A DNA stretch of 64,000 nt from Nitrospira sp. ST-bin5 (GCA_002083555.1 MSXN01000007.1:359921-423920), one strand, 5' to 3'; shown: positions 1-8,521, counted from the stretch's first letter. The notes: generated from the sequence alone by a model not told the origin. A program made the numbers and translations.

Positions 1-99
1 CCGGCTAAGATTGAACCCTTGTTGGCGATGCAAATGAGTGCTCCCGAAGAAACGCAGAGGCCGCTCGGAGATGTTGAGGAGATGCTGCGAGGCGCATGA
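1..99 (+). CDS. 3' end of an upstream protein gene (partial)
   Basis: The first frame is open from the window edge to a TGA at 97-99, giving about 32 residues that end in DVEEMLRGA. The stop overlaps the ATG of the PilZ gene at 96 in the classic ATGA arrangement, which is the main reason to believe this is a real gene end and not chance. The visible part is too short and too plain to assign a family. If real, it is co-transcribed and translationally coupled with the PilZ protein. Confidence 0.45.
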   Translation, partial: PAKIEPLLAMQMSAPEETQRPLGDVEEMLRGA

Positions 100-605
100 A
101 ATCGCTGCACTGTCCAAGTTGCGGAACGACGTTCGTTCGGGTGACCTCAAATGAGGGGATGGTTGAGAAAGCCCTCAACCATATCCGTATGTTTCCGTTT
201 CGCTGCCAGCTCTGTACCAATCGTTTCCGCGCCTTCTATCTGAGCGCTCGCCAAAGCACGCAGGAATTTGATCGTCGCCAGTTCAAACGCCTCGCAACGG
301 CGATGGACGCCCAAGTAATCGACAGCAAGCAGTTGCCCTTTACCAATCGCATTACTGATATTTCAATGGGGGGGTGCGCGATCCTGGCGGGGGGATTGGC
401 CAAGGGGGCGTTTGTCGAGCTGATCTTAAAGTCGAGCATCGAAGGCGAGGAAATCAGAATCGAAACGGCGATGGTCTCTTCAGTCAGGTCTGAATCAGTA
501 GGGATACAGTTCTTGGAGCTCCATCCGGATGAGCAGCGCCGTCTGAGTCAAGTCGTGCTCGGGCTGCTCGTCGGCCAGGGCGGACAACCGAATACCTACT
601 CCTGA
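96..605 (+). CDS. Zinc-knuckle/PilZ domain protein
   Basis: A 169-residue soluble protein. Residues 6-9 (CPSC) and 37-40 (CQLC) form two CxxC pairs expected to bind zinc. A PilZ domain follows: R61 and R65 give the RxxxR motif and DISMGG at about 88-93 gives the second c-di-GMP-binding motif, so both ligand motifs are intact. Known PilZ proteins change conformation on binding c-di-GMP and act on a partner; the partner here is unknown. The ATG at 96 overlaps the stop of a preceding frame. Binding of c-di-GMP is inferred from the motifs. Confidence 0.85.
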   Translation: MKSLHCPSCGTTFVRVTSNEGMVEKALNHIRMFPFRCQLCTNRFRAFYLSARQSTQEFDRRQFKRLATAMDAQVIDSKQLPFTNRITDISMGGCAILAGGLAKGAFVELILKSSIEGEEIRIETAMVSSVRSESVGIQFLELHPDEQRRLSQVVLGLLVGQGGQPNTYS

Positions 606-627
606 CCGTATTGTACCGGGTGTGGTC

Positions 628-1494
628 CTAGCGCCGCCCCCGTGTTGCCGGTCTCTTCACGAGTAGATTGTCGATGAGCCTCACACTCCCGATACGGATT
701 GCTCCCAGCAGGACCGCTCGATCGCTTACGGATTTGAGCGGTGTGAGGGTGTCCGGATTGCACACGGCGAGGTAGTCGACCGCTGCAGTAGGCTCCCGGC
801 GCAGAATCTGGGTCATCATTGCCTGAATCTTCCGGCCCAAGGTTATTCCGTCTTTGATTGCCGCCGCCCCGGCCTGCAAACTCTTATAGAGTATGGGGGC
901 CAGTGCGCGATCAGACGCGGACAAATACACATTCCGTGAACTCATCGCCAGTCCATCCTGCTCCCGTACGGTCGGATGGACAATCAGCGTGATTCCCAGG
1001 CTGAGGTCCTCGATCACGCGTCGAACCAGGGCCGCCTGCTGAAAATCTTTTTGCCCGAAGACGGCGACATCCGGCCGGACCATCCCGAAGAGCTTCGTGA
1101 CGACTGTGGCGACGCCGGCAAAGTGATGCGGGCGGATCTCGCCTTCCCAGCGCTGCGCGATTCCGGGGGCCGTGACGACCGTTTCAAATCCCTCCGGATA
1201 CATCGCCTTGACGGGGGGCTCGAAGCAGATATCGACTCCTTCCGCACGACAGAGCGCACGGTCGTTTGCGATCGGCCGCGGGTATTTGGCGAGATCTTCT
1301 GTCGGGGCGAATTGAGTCGGGTTCACGAAAATGCTCACGACGAGCGCATCGCATTGCAGCCGGGCAGCGCGGATGAGGGCGCGATGGCCGTCGTGCAATG
1401 CCCCCATCGTCGGAACGAATCCGATCGTGACCCCTTCACGGTGGAGCCGCCGGCTCCAGGCGGTCATGGCCTTGGGCGTTCGAAGGATGTTCAT
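628..1494 (-). CDS. panC: Pantothenate synthetase
   Basis: Joins pantoate and beta-alanine using ATP to make pantothenate, the coenzyme A precursor, in the cytoplasm. The 288 residues are the normal family length. The N-terminal TMGALHDGH carries the HxGH nucleotide-binding signature, and FVNPTQF, GQKDFQQ and the MSSRN motif near residue 185 are typical PanC landmarks. Its ATG overlaps the end of folK by 4 bases, so the two are translationally coupled. No panB or panD is visible nearby. Assignment is secure. Confidence 0.97.
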   Translation of the reverse strand: MNILRTPKAMTAWSRRLHREGVTIGFVPTMGALHDGHRALIRAARLQCDALVVSIFVNPTQFAPTEDLAKYPRPIANDRALCRAEGVDICFEPPVKAMYPEGFETVVTAPGIAQRWEGEIRPHHFAGVATVVTKLFGMVRPDVAVFGQKDFQQAALVRRVIEDLSLGITLIVHPTVREQDGLAMSSRNVYLSASDRALAPILYKSLQAGAAAIKDGITLGRKIQAMMTQILRREPTAAVDYLAVCNPDTLTPLKSVSDRAVLLGAIRIGSVRLIDNLLVKRPATRGRR

Positions 1495-2045
1495 AAGTCC
1501 TGCCGGGGGCTGCAGGACGGACGGGAGCCGTAGCGCGTGGACGGCTGGGGGAAGAGCAGGCGGACCTCCGACTGGTCTTTGACCTCTGCGAGCAATTGCG
1601 TGGCGGTGCGCTCAAGCGAGGGATGGACCAAGAGCGGATCGAGTTCGTTCAAGGGCATCAGGACAAACCGCCGGTCGTGCAGCCGGGGATGCGGCACGAC
1701 AAGATCCGCTTCGTGGATGACTCTGGTGCCGTAAAACAGAATATCCAGATCGATCGTGCGAGGGCCCGAGCGGTTCTCCTCATCGCGTCCCAACGAGCGC
1801 TCGATCTCGCGTAGGATCGTGAGCAAGCTGCGGGGCGTGATGTCGGTGTCGAGCTGCACGACCCCGTTGAGAAACCAAGTCTCTCCCGGTTGCGCATGGT
1901 CGAGCACGGGTTCGGTTTCGTAGAGGAGCGAAATGCCGGTGACCTGCGAATGCGGAAGCAGGCTCAAGAGGGTGACCGCCCGATCACAGAAATCCAGACG
2001 ATCGCCCACATTTGATCCGAACCCGATGTAAACCGTTTCTCTCAT
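1491..2045 (-). CDS. folK: 6-hydroxymethyl-7,8-dihydropterin pyrophosphokinase
   Basis: Transfers pyrophosphate from ATP to hydroxymethyl-dihydropterin in folate synthesis. The 184 residues contain the N-terminal IGFGSNVGDR, a WFLNGVVQ stretch and the HPPK signature GPRTIDLDILFYG near residues 93-105, followed by PHPRLHDRRFVL. The C-terminal tail of about 25 residues is longer than in small HPPKs and low in conservation. It lies upstream of panC with a 4-base overlap and downstream of dapL across a repeat-bearing spacer. No Shine-Dalgarno sequence is obvious before the ATG at 2045. Confidence 0.95.
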   Translation of the reverse strand: MRETVYIGFGSNVGDRLDFCDRAVTLLSLLPHSQVTGISLLYETEPVLDHAQPGETWFLNGVVQLDTDITPRSLLTILREIERSLGRDEENRSGPRTIDLDILFYGTRVIHEADLVVPHPRLHDRRFVLMPLNELDPLLVHPSLERTATQLLAEVKDQSEVRLLFPQPSTRYGSRPSCSPRQDL

Positions 2046-2050
2046 GGGTG

Positions 2051-2131
2051 TCTCTCGTGAAGCGTCTCTCGTGAAGCGTGAAACGAAAACACGAGAGAGT
2101 ATTTTGCGAATGACGCTTCACGCTTCACGCG
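2051..2131. repeat. Intergenic repeat with tandem 14-mers and an inverted arm
   Basis: The 14-mer tctctcgtgaagcg occurs twice in tandem at 2051-2064 and 2065-2078. The sequence cgcttcacgcttcacgcg near 2114-2131 is complementary to the gtgaagcgtgaa part, so the spacer can fold back. A 23-base part of this (2057-2079) is repeated exactly at 8522-8544. It sits between dapL and folK and may act as a REP-like element or attenuator; the function is unknown. Confidence 0.6.
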
Positions 2132-2141
2132 CGACATCCTG

Positions 2142-3317
2142 TTAGAATCCCGCCTTCTTGATCCGTTCCACCGCTTCTGCCAGTCGTTCCTTGGTCGTGC
2201 AGACGGTCATACGGATGTAGCCCTCGCCCGGTGCACCGAATCCGTTGCCCGGCGTCGTGACGATGCCGGCCTTTTCAAGCAGATGCGCGGTGAATGAGGC
2301 GGAAGAATAACCCTTCGGGACCGTCACCCAGATATAGAAGGCGGCAGGCGGAGAATCCACCTCGAGTCCGAGCTTCTTCAGGCCCGGCACCAGCGTATCG
2401 CGCCGTTCCTGATAAATCTTGCGCAGTCCGTCCGTCACCGAGTCATCCAGCCCCAATGCCGTGATGCCGGCAGCCTGCACTGCCTCGAACACGCCGGAGT
2501 CCAGCTGGCTCTTCACCTTACCCAGGCCGGCCAACACGTCCTTGTTGCCGACGGCGAACCCAATGCGCCAGCCGGTCATGTTGTAGGTCTTGGAGAGCGA
2601 ATGGAATTCCACGCCGACGTCCTTGGCGCCGTCCACTTCGAGGAAGCTGGCGGGGCGCTTGCCGTCGTAGAAAATCTCCGAGTAGGCCGCATCGTGGCAG
2701 ACGATGACCTGATTCTCCTGCGCGAACTCGACGACCCGCTTGAAGTAGTCCTTCGTCATGATGACCGAAGTGGGATTATTCGGCGAGTTCAGCCACATCA
2801 GCTTGGCTTTTTTGGCGACGTCTTTCGGAATTGCATTCAGATCTGGCAGGAACCCGTTGGCCTTCGTGAGCGGCATGATGTGCGAGACCCCGCCGCAGAA
2901 GCTCGTGCCGACAGGATAGACCGGGTAGCCGGGGCTGGGGACCAGCACGATATCGCCCGGATCGACAAACGCCAGATGGATATGGCCGATGCCTTCCTTC
3001 GAACCGATCAGAGTCAGCACTTCGTCGGCCGGGTTCAGCGTGACGTTGAACCGGCGCTTGTACCAGTCAGCTACCGCCGTGCGGAACGACAGCATGCCTT
3101 CATACGAGGGATACTGATGGTGCTTCGGGTTCTTGGCGGCTTGCGCCAGGCTCTCGATGATCGGCGCGGGCGTGGGTAAATCCGGATCGCCTATGCCGAG
3201 GTTGATGATATCCACGCCCTTGGCAATCGCCGCCTGCTTCATCTTGTCGATGGCGGCAAAGAGATAAGGGGGCAAGGTTTTAATACGGGTTGCGACTTCG
3301 ATGGGGAAACCAGCCAT
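2142..3317 (-). CDS. dapL: LL-diaminopimelate aminotransferase
   Basis: Class I/II PLP aminotransferase of 391 residues. DapL converts tetrahydrodipicolinate directly to LL-diaminopimelate for lysine and peptidoglycan. Visible landmarks are NLGIGDPDLPTP near residue 40, LNSPNNPTS in mid-protein, the PLP lysine in SLSKTYNMTGWRIGF, and FYIWVTVP near the C terminus, all in the usual order. AAGGAG lies a little upstream of the ATG at 3317. Related enzymes include alanine- and aspartate-type aminotransferases, so the exact substrate is family inference, but the match to the DapL pattern is strong. Confidence 0.88.
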   Translation of the reverse strand: MAGFPIEVATRIKTLPPYLFAAIDKMKQAAIAKGVDIINLGIGDPDLPTPAPIIESLAQAAKNPKHHQYPSYEGMLSFRTAVADWYKRRFNVTLNPADEVLTLIGSKEGIGHIHLAFVDPGDIVLVPSPGYPVYPVGTSFCGGVSHIMPLTKANGFLPDLNAIPKDVAKKAKLMWLNSPNNPTSVIMTKDYFKRVVEFAQENQVIVCHDAAYSEIFYDGKRPASFLEVDGAKDVGVEFHSLSKTYNMTGWRIGFAVGNKDVLAGLGKVKSQLDSGVFEAVQAAGITALGLDDSVTDGLRKIYQERRDTLVPGLKKLGLEVDSPPAAFYIWVTVPKGYSSASFTAHLLEKAGIVTTPGNGFGAPGEGYIRMTVCTTKERLAEAVERIKKAGF

Positions 3318-3434
3318 GTTGACTCCAACTCCTTTTGTGGGGATCGCATTCAGCCGTCAGCAATCAGCGCTTAGCCAATATCTGATGGCCATACCAATAC
3401 GGTCGGTTAGAGTACTTCAGAGCAGTGTCGGCAA

Positions 3435-4118
3435 TCAACGCCCGGGAGCAAGTAGATGCCCGATCAGCCGGTCGGCGAACCGGTGCAGGGTGGGGAGATG
3501 CGGGATCGCCGCAGCTTTCACATCCGGCGCAGTGAGATAAGCCTTTATAAGATCCGGCGCGCATTCCCGGCAGAGCGCATCGATCCCGGCCTGCTCCATC
3601 TCCAAGTGAAACAGCAGCCCATAGGCCTTGGCGCTATAGCGGAAGGCCTGCAGCGGCGCAATGGTTGAACCGGCCAGCGGAAAGCAGCCCTGGGGCAAAT
3701 CGAAGATCTCACCGTGCCATTCAAAGACGTCGAACGAATCAGGCAGCGTTGTGAAGACCGGGTCCTGCTTGGCCTCTGGAGTGAGATTCACTGGCGTCAT
3801 GCCGATCTCCAGGGCCTGGCCAGGACGTACGGCGGCACCTAATGCCTTGGCCATCAACTGGCTACCGAGGCAGACGCCGATGACAGGAGTTCCGGAAAGT
3901 AGGACTAATCGAATGAAAGCCGTTTCCTCTGCGATCCATGGATCGGAATCGTTCACCGACATCGGCCCGCCCATCACAATGAGCAGATCGCCGGCATCCT
4001 TCGGTAGCCCGTCTTGAGGGACGAGGTATTGCTCGAGACTCACGCCGCGATTTGTCAGCGCCGTGGCGAACACCCCGGGCCCTTCGAAGGGCACATGTTG
4101 GAGGCAAACGGCTCGCAT
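3435..4118 (-). CDS. Class I glutamine amidotransferase (GuaA-N like)
   Basis: A stand-alone glutaminase-type domain of about 227 residues if started at the ATG at 4118 (MRAVCLQHVP), which is where family proteins begin; upstream in-frame ATGs at 4136 and 4232 only add unconserved sequence. The nucleophile elbow GVCLGSQ, the oxyanion-region MGGPMSV and the LFHLEME His-x-Glu pair make a complete catalytic triad. Such proteins resemble the GMP synthase glutaminase domain or gamma-glutamyl hydrolases acting on peptides. The synthetase partner is not nearby, so the substrate is unknown. It is divergent from the next gene. Confidence 0.85.
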   Translation of the reverse strand: MRAVCLQHVPFEGPGVFATALTNRGVSLEQYLVPQDGLPKDAGDLLIVMGGPMSVNDSDPWIAEETAFIRLVLLSGTPVIGVCLGSQLMAKALGAAVRPGQALEIGMTPVNLTPEAKQDPVFTTLPDSFDVFEWHGEIFDLPQGCFPLAGSTIAPLQAFRYSAKAYGLLFHLEMEQAGIDALCRECAPDLIKAYLTAPDVKAAAIPHLPTLHRFADRLIGHLLAPGR

Positions 4119-4269
4119 GCAGACAGTAAGTCTCATAAACCTAAAAGCGCGGTCAAGGCGCTGGCTTCCAAATAGCCAAGGGAGACGGGAGCCTCCGCTG
4201 CTGTTCCGGCTCAAGGTAAATTCTGCTTCCACTCTTCAGCTTTCACCCTAAATCGCCGAAAAGTAGTAC

Positions 4270-5115
4270 ATGATTGCCGAAATCGATTGCCCGGTACAGG
4301 AGACGGAAGGGACGCTGCCGGCTGTAGTCACGTTCGCGCCACGCTATTCGCTGCCGCAACGGATTCGCTCCAGCTATCACGCCTTCTGGTACTGGCTTGG
4401 CGAAGGATTGGAATGGTCGCGCGGGCTCTATTGCGAACGGCCTGTGGGCCAGCTGACGCATCTCAGCGGGAGCCAACAGGCGCGGATTGCCCTGTTGCGG
4501 CGACAGTTCGATGTCCGCTTTGAACAGCATTGCGCTGCGCTCACGACACTGAAGAGTTACGATTACCTCGATATTCTCGATCAGGCGTGGGCCGCCTGGG
4601 GACAACCCCGGCCGGTCGGCGGTGTGGTGCATGACGTGGGTGCATCCAATTTCTGGTATGCCCGGGCGCTCCACGCCTTTTTCCTTCCATCGGCCCTGAC
4701 CGGGGTCGAAGTGGAAGGCCATCGCATTTATTACAACGGCTACAGCCGTCACGACTATGCGCAAGGGTATGTGCGCAATCTGCCGCAGACCGACTTTGTG
4801 ATCGCCGACTATGCGCAGTATGCGCAGCCGGCCGATACGATCGTGGCCTGGTATCCCTTTGTGACCCCTGTGCCGGTACTGGCGTGGCGGATGCCGCTGG
4901 CGTTTTTGGCGCCGCAGGCCTTGTTCGCGCGAATCGCGATGAATCTGAATCCGTCCGGTGTGTTCGTGATGGTCAATCAGGGTCGGGAAGAAGCCGACGT
5001 GGCCGCCGGTCTTTGTCAGAAGGCGGGACTGAGGTGCGAGAGTTCCTGTGAGGTGCGAGTCACATTGCGCCGCCGACGGGTGGCCCCGGTTGTGTCCTGG
5101 TGGCGGCGCCCCTAG
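4270..5115 (+). CDS. Class I SAM methyltransferase-like protein
   Basis: A 281-residue protein I do not recognise by name. VVHDVGASNFWYARAL near residue 120 looks like the glycine-rich SAM-binding motif I followed by a helix, and LTGVEVEGHRIY supplies the acidic residue of motif II. DFVIADYAQYA fits motif IV, so the fold is probably Rossmann methyltransferase. A basic tail (RRRRVAP) ends the protein. The start at 4270 follows a 150-base divergent spacer. The acceptor substrate is unknown, and loss of catalysis cannot be excluded because the motif is loose. Confidence 0.6.
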   Translation: MIAEIDCPVQETEGTLPAVVTFAPRYSLPQRIRSSYHAFWYWLGEGLEWSRGLYCERPVGQLTHLSGSQQARIALLRRQFDVRFEQHCAALTTLKSYDYLDILDQAWAAWGQPRPVGGVVHDVGASNFWYARALHAFFLPSALTGVEVEGHRIYYNGYSRHDYAQGYVRNLPQTDFVIADYAQYAQPADTIVAWYPFVTPVPVLAWRMPLAFLAPQALFARIAMNLNPSGVFVMVNQGREEADVAAGLCQKAGLRCESSCEVRVTLRRRRVAPVVSWWRRP

Positions 5116-5155
5116 CAGCCTGGTAGCCGTTGTAGATAGGGCTAGGTTACAATCC

Positions 5156-5971
5156 ATGCTTATGCAACACGCAATTAAGACGGTCGAAGATCTCCGGTGG
5201 CTGATGGCCCATACGGGCGGGTTCCGTTCGGGCTATGTCACGGACATACAAATGGCCAAGCGCCGGCTGTTCGACGAAGAGTCCGGGCGTGATGTGCTGG
5301 CCGACACCACGGTGTCGATGACGATCCGCTATCAGCTGCGGGGGATGGTGCGGGTGGCAAAGCTGGTGATGAACGGGGTGACGGATTTTTCGATCTTCGA
5401 GCAGGAGGGGAGCGACTCGTCGGCGCTGAGCGTGATTCAAGCGGAACGCAGCAACGGCCGTCTGCGGTTCTGGTTCGATCCGCAGGGCGAGCTTTATGCG
5501 GTCTGTGAGGACGCGCAGCTCGAAGAGATTGCCACGCCGATTCTTGCGGAGCAGGTGCTCCCGGAGTTGGCTCGCTGGACGTTCCAGGGGCATTCCGGGG
5601 AGGCTCCGGCCATCTCGTGGTTTCTCATGGAACTCGAAGAGGCGGGCGCTCCTTGTTCTTGGGTCATCTCGAAAAAACGCCGCGCGAGCGAGGCGCTGGC
5701 GCGATGGGAAGGGGACCTGACCCCGGTCGGCGACGGCAAGGGGCCGCGCGGAAATGCCGTGCGTGTGCTGGTCTATGGGGCGCAGGATGGCGAAGGATTC
5801 GGCGTCGTGCTCCGTGCGATCGGCACGCCGGATCGGCAGGTGAGCCGGGTGCTGACGTTGCTGGCTGATCGCATTACCCAGCGCTATGCGGGAAGCTGTC
5901 TGGTGGGAACCACGATTATTCCTGGACGGGAGTGGGAGTCGTGGCGATCTCGAGGTGACGCCGGGCAGTAA
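5156..5971 (+). CDS. Conserved hypothetical protein
   Basis: About 270 residues from the ATG at 5156, with a second ATG at 5162 also possible. The longer upstream extension from 5048 overlaps the preceding gene and is unlikely. No signal peptide, membrane segment or catalytic motif is evident. The protein alternates basic and acidic stretches and has ISKKRRASEALARWEGDL in mid-sequence. A -10-like TACAAT at 5148-5153 lies just before the start, without a convincing -35 box. I cannot assign a function. Its nearest neighbours are two methyltransferase-like genes. Confidence 0.65.
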   Translation: MLMQHAIKTVEDLRWLMAHTGGFRSGYVTDIQMAKRRLFDEESGRDVLADTTVSMTIRYQLRGMVRVAKLVMNGVTDFSIFEQEGSDSSALSVIQAERSNGRLRFWFDPQGELYAVCEDAQLEEIATPILAEQVLPELARWTFQGHSGEAPAISWFLMELEEAGAPCSWVISKKRRASEALARWEGDLTPVGDGKGPRGNAVRVLVYGAQDGEGFGVVLRAIGTPDRQVSRVLTLLADRITQRYAGSCLVGTTIIPGREWESWRSRGDAGQ

Positions 5972-5992
5972 GGGCCTGCGTCGAGTGCCGGC

Positions 5993-6718
5993 TTAGTGCG
6001 AGTGCCCGTTGGCGAAGTGGCCGTTGGTGCTGGTGCGGTGCTCGGTCGCATGGTCATTGCCGTTTGAATGGACCGCGTTCCCGTTTTTCACGACCTGCCC
6101 GTTCTTTCCGTTCACACATTCCACCAAGGCCCAGAATCGCAGCGGATTCACGTTCTGCTTGCGCGCGACCTGCAACGACGTGCCTTCCAGGACGGTATGC
6201 AGAGAGAGGTCCGTGCGCCATCCCAGATGCTTCGTGAGCGGGGAGATGACTTTCTCCATTGCCGCGATGATCTTGTTGCCGTTGCTGAAGTGGTTGAGCA
6301 TGATGATGCGGCCGCCCGGTCGGCAGACGCGGATCATTTCATTGACGACTTTGCGGTGGTCCGGCACGGCGGTGACGACGTAGGCCGCGACGACGGTATC
6401 GAAACTATTGTCGGCGAACTCCATGGCCCCGGCATCCATGCGGTGGAGCTGCACGTGCGTCAAGCGATGCATCTCAGCCCGTTCCTTTGCCTTCCCCAGC
6501 ATACCTTCGGAAAGGTCGATGCCGGTGATCTTGCAATGACGGGGGTACATCGGAAGGGCGAGCCCGGTGCCCACGCCGACTTCCAGAATTTGCTCATTCG
6601 GTTGCACGTTGAGATTGCGGATCGCCGATTCGCGTCCTTCGTGAAAGACTTTGCCGAAGATCTGATCGTACACGCCGGCATACGACGTGTAGACCCGCTC
6701 CACTTTCTTCAAATCCAT
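5993..6718 (-). CDS. SAM-dependent methyltransferase (PmtA/UbiE type)
   Basis: 241 residues. Residues 1-200 form a class I methyltransferase: ILEVGVGTGLALPMYP is motif I, KITGIDLSEGML motif II and FDTVVAAYVVTAVPD motif IV. The spacing and the VYDQIFGKVFHEGR N terminus resemble phosphatidylethanolamine N-methyltransferases of the PmtA group, so a lipid substrate is a reasonable guess. The last 30 residues are an unusual Asn/Gly/His-rich tail. GGAGG precedes the ATG at 6718. A terminator-like hairpin lies in the upstream leader. Confidence 0.82.
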   Translation of the reverse strand: MDLKKVERVYTSYAGVYDQIFGKVFHEGRESAIRNLNVQPNEQILEVGVGTGLALPMYPRHCKITGIDLSEGMLGKAKERAEMHRLTHVQLHRMDAGAMEFADNSFDTVVAAYVVTAVPDHRKVVNEMIRVCRPGGRIIMLNHFSNGNKIIAAMEKVISPLTKHLGWRTDLSLHTVLEGTSLQVARKQNVNPLRFWALVECVNGKNGQVVKNGNAVHSNGNDHATEHRTSTNGHFANGHSH

Positions 6719-6796
6719 GAGTCCTCCGAATCCCGCATGACTTGGGAGTGGCCGTGCCTACTGAAGTAGGTTGGCGTGGAACCCAAACATCTGGGG

Positions 6797-6842
6797 AAAA
6801 ACAAAAGGCGGGGAACCCGTGTGAGACGCGAGAGGCCCGCCT
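6797..6842 (-). terminator. Terminator-like hairpin in the leader of the PmtA-like gene
   Basis: Read on the minus strand, the 7-base arm AGGCGGG (6836-6842 complement) pairs with CCCGCCT (6806-6812 complement) and is followed by TTTTGTTTTT. This is the form of an intrinsic terminator, and it lies about 80 bases upstream of the start codon at 6718. It could end antisense read-through from the gene at 7939 or act as an attenuator. No known riboswitch core is recognised upstream of it. Confidence 0.4.
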
Positions 6843-6961
6843 GAATTGCAAACGGCGCTACTGTAGCCAAGTCATGATGGTGAGTCAACTGATTCTTCTG
6901 AGGCAATCAGCCCTAGCAAGCAGGACGGAAGACGGTCCGGCAGTGGCGTCTTGATTCGCGC

Positions 6962-6988
6962 GGCGCGCCTATGGGATAGGTACGCGCC
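6962..6988 (+). promoter_or_regulatory. Hairpin abutting a start codon
   Basis: GGCGCG-CCTAT at 6962-6972 pairs with ATAGG (6976-6980) and CGCGCC (6983-6988), with a 3-base loop and a 2-base bulge. The ATG of the membrane protein gene starts at 6989, immediately after the stem. It may limit ribosome access or be a start-proximal terminator remnant; it has no T-tract. Confidence 0.4.
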
Positions 6989-7615
6989 ATGATGCTTGCA
7001 GGATTATTTGCCGGGGCGCTGTTCCTCGGCTTGCTCGTCGGCGACCGCTGGTACTTCCGCACCCTCTCCGCCGAAGCGAGCCGTTACGGCTGTCAGGTCG
7101 GGCGTGGAGCGACGCGGCTGGACACAATGAGTCTCGCGCAGATCCATGCCCGCTTCGATACCCTGGGGCTTCTGCCGATGCGGCACGGGGTGGCCCGGTT
7201 GTTCATCGAGAGCAATCGTCTGCTCCTCCGCCCCCGCTATCCGACCCTCTGGGCGTTTCTTTGGATCTGGCCGATGAAGGCCACGATCGATCTCCGGGCC
7301 GACGGCGAGGCGGTCGTGCTGGCGATGACGAAACGCACGCCCTGGGCCTCGGCCATCCTTACCGGCGCCTGGTTTCTCATTGTCACGGTCGGGACGTTGG
7401 CCACGATCATCAGCTATGCGGTGGAAGGGGGCTTGGCCAGTTCCAGCGGAGTTGTGATGGCCGGAGGGATTCTTACCCTGGGCCTGTTCTTTATCTTTTC
7501 CGGCCTGGTGACGGTGGTGATGGCCTATCGCATGGAGAACAGCCGGCTCGCGGTGCTGCAGCAGGAGTTCGAAGAAGTCGTGACCGGCCGGTCGCTACGC
7601 GTTGAACAATCCTAA
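6989..7615 (+). CDS. Two-region membrane protein of unknown function
   Basis: 208 residues. A hydrophobic N terminus (LAGLFAGALFLGLLVG) is followed by about 80 soluble residues, then two strongly hydrophobic segments at about 122-145 and 152-175. It is therefore probably an inner-membrane protein with three helices. No motif identifies a function. A perfect-looking hairpin ends one base before the ATG and there is no clear Shine-Dalgarno sequence, so the second ATG or a later start remains possible. The 3' end overlaps the convergent gene at 7595 by 21 bases. Confidence 0.65.
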   Translation: MMLAGLFAGALFLGLLVGDRWYFRTLSAEASRYGCQVGRGATRLDTMSLAQIHARFDTLGLLPMRHGVARLFIESNRLLLRPRYPTLWAFLWIWPMKATIDLRADGEAVVLAMTKRTPWASAILTGAWFLIVTVGTLATIISYAVEGGLASSSGVVMAGGILTLGLFFIFSGLVTVVMAYRMENSRLAVLQQEFEEVVTGRSLRVEQS

Positions 7616-7939
7616 AAAGTGGTCGAATTCGGGAGGCAGGTCCAGCGCCGAACGATGGCGTGCGAGACCGGCAATGATGCCGCGATGCTTTTTCACGAGG
7701 CCGGAGGTTTCAAAGGCCTGCCGGAATTGTTGCCATTGCAACGCGGGGTCGGCGGCAATCCGGGCCTGCTCATCTTTGGGCAGCGCGTGCACGGCAGTAG
7801 TCAGCGTCCGGATCGCTTTTTCCACACTTTCATAGGGTGGCGCAAGTTTGAGCTGTGCGTAGAACGTTTCCAGATGCGACCGGAACTCCTCGCGCAAGCT
7901 CTGCAGGGGATCCTGTGATGGAACAGCTGGGTTAGGCAT
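7595..7939 (-). CDS. Small conserved hypothetical protein
   Basis: 114 residues from the ATG at 7939, with no signal peptide or membrane helix. The sequence is helix-rich (SLREEFRSHLETFYAQ, VEKAIRTLTTAVHALP) and amphipathic, ending in PEFDHFLGLFNA. A TTGTGA-18-TATCAT promoter lies just upstream on the minus strand. The longer frame to 8038 runs through that promoter and is rejected. Function is unknown. The coding end overlaps the convergent membrane protein gene by 21 bases. Confidence 0.65.
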   Translation of the reverse strand: MPNPAVPSQDPLQSLREEFRSHLETFYAQLKLAPPYESVEKAIRTLTTAVHALPKDEQARIAADPALQWQQFRQAFETSGLVKKHRGIIAGLARHRSALDLPPEFDHFLGLFNA

Positions 7940-7952
7940 AGTCGTAGTTCGG

Positions 7953-7982
7953 ATGATACGGTATGATGGTTTCGAGTCACAA
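7953..7982 (-). promoter_or_regulatory. Sigma70-like promoter for the gene at 7939
   Basis: On the minus strand TTGTGA (7977-7982) and TATCAT (7953-7958) are spaced by 18 bases. The start codon lies 13 bases after the -10 box, so the leader would be only a few bases. Confidence 0.45.
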
Positions 7983-8030
7983 GTCCTGCGGGAAGTATTC
8001 GTGCATTGGCTATCACAGGAGGTAGGTAAG

Positions 8031-8513
8031 ATGATCAAGATGCGTTGGATGGTGTTGTCAATGGTCGGGATGTTGGCGTTGGGCGGCTGTTCTTCCCATC
8101 ATCATCACGGGATGATGGAGTCAGGCAAGGGCGACGCCTATTGGCAGAAGGGCCAGCAGGACATGGCGGGCTTGATCGACCGGACAGTGAAGGATCCGGC
8201 CAAGGCCACGCAAGTGAAGGCCATCGTCGGGGAGATCGTCACCGAGCTGAAGGCGGGTCGTGAGCAGGAGCGGGCCGCCCATCGCCAGCTCTATGCGCTG
8301 AGCGCGAACTACGCGGCGACGCCCGAAGAGTTTACCAAGGTGATGGATGAGGCGAACAATCAGCGTATGAAGACGTCCACGAAGATTCTCGGACTGCGGT
8401 TCAAGATGAAGGATCTGATGACGGCTGAGGAGTGGAAGGGCCTTTCCGACCAGATGCTGTCCTACAGCAGCAAGTATCAGCATGGCAGCGCAGGAGCGAA
8501 GACGGGGTACTAG
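8031..8513 (+). CDS. Predicted lipoprotein, periplasmic helical (Spy-like context)
   Basis: 160 residues from the ATG at 8031, preceded by a strong AGGAGG. The N terminus MRWMVLSMVGMLALGGCSS has a lipobox (LGGC), followed by a HHHH run that could bind metal. The mature part is an all-helical sequence (QVKAIVGEIVTELKAGREQE and onward) recalling Spy/CpxP or heavy-metal-resistance periplasmic proteins. Function is inferred only from shape. Convergent with the BNR-repeat lipoprotein across a hairpin. Confidence 0.7.
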   Translation: MIKMRWMVLSMVGMLALGGCSSHHHHGMMESGKGDAYWQKGQQDMAGLIDRTVKDPAKATQVKAIVGEIVTELKAGREQERAAHRQLYALSANYAATPEEFTKVMDEANNQRMKTSTKILGLRFKMKDLMTAEEWKGLSDQMLSYSSKYQHGSAGAKTGY

Positions 8514-8521
8514 GACAGGCG

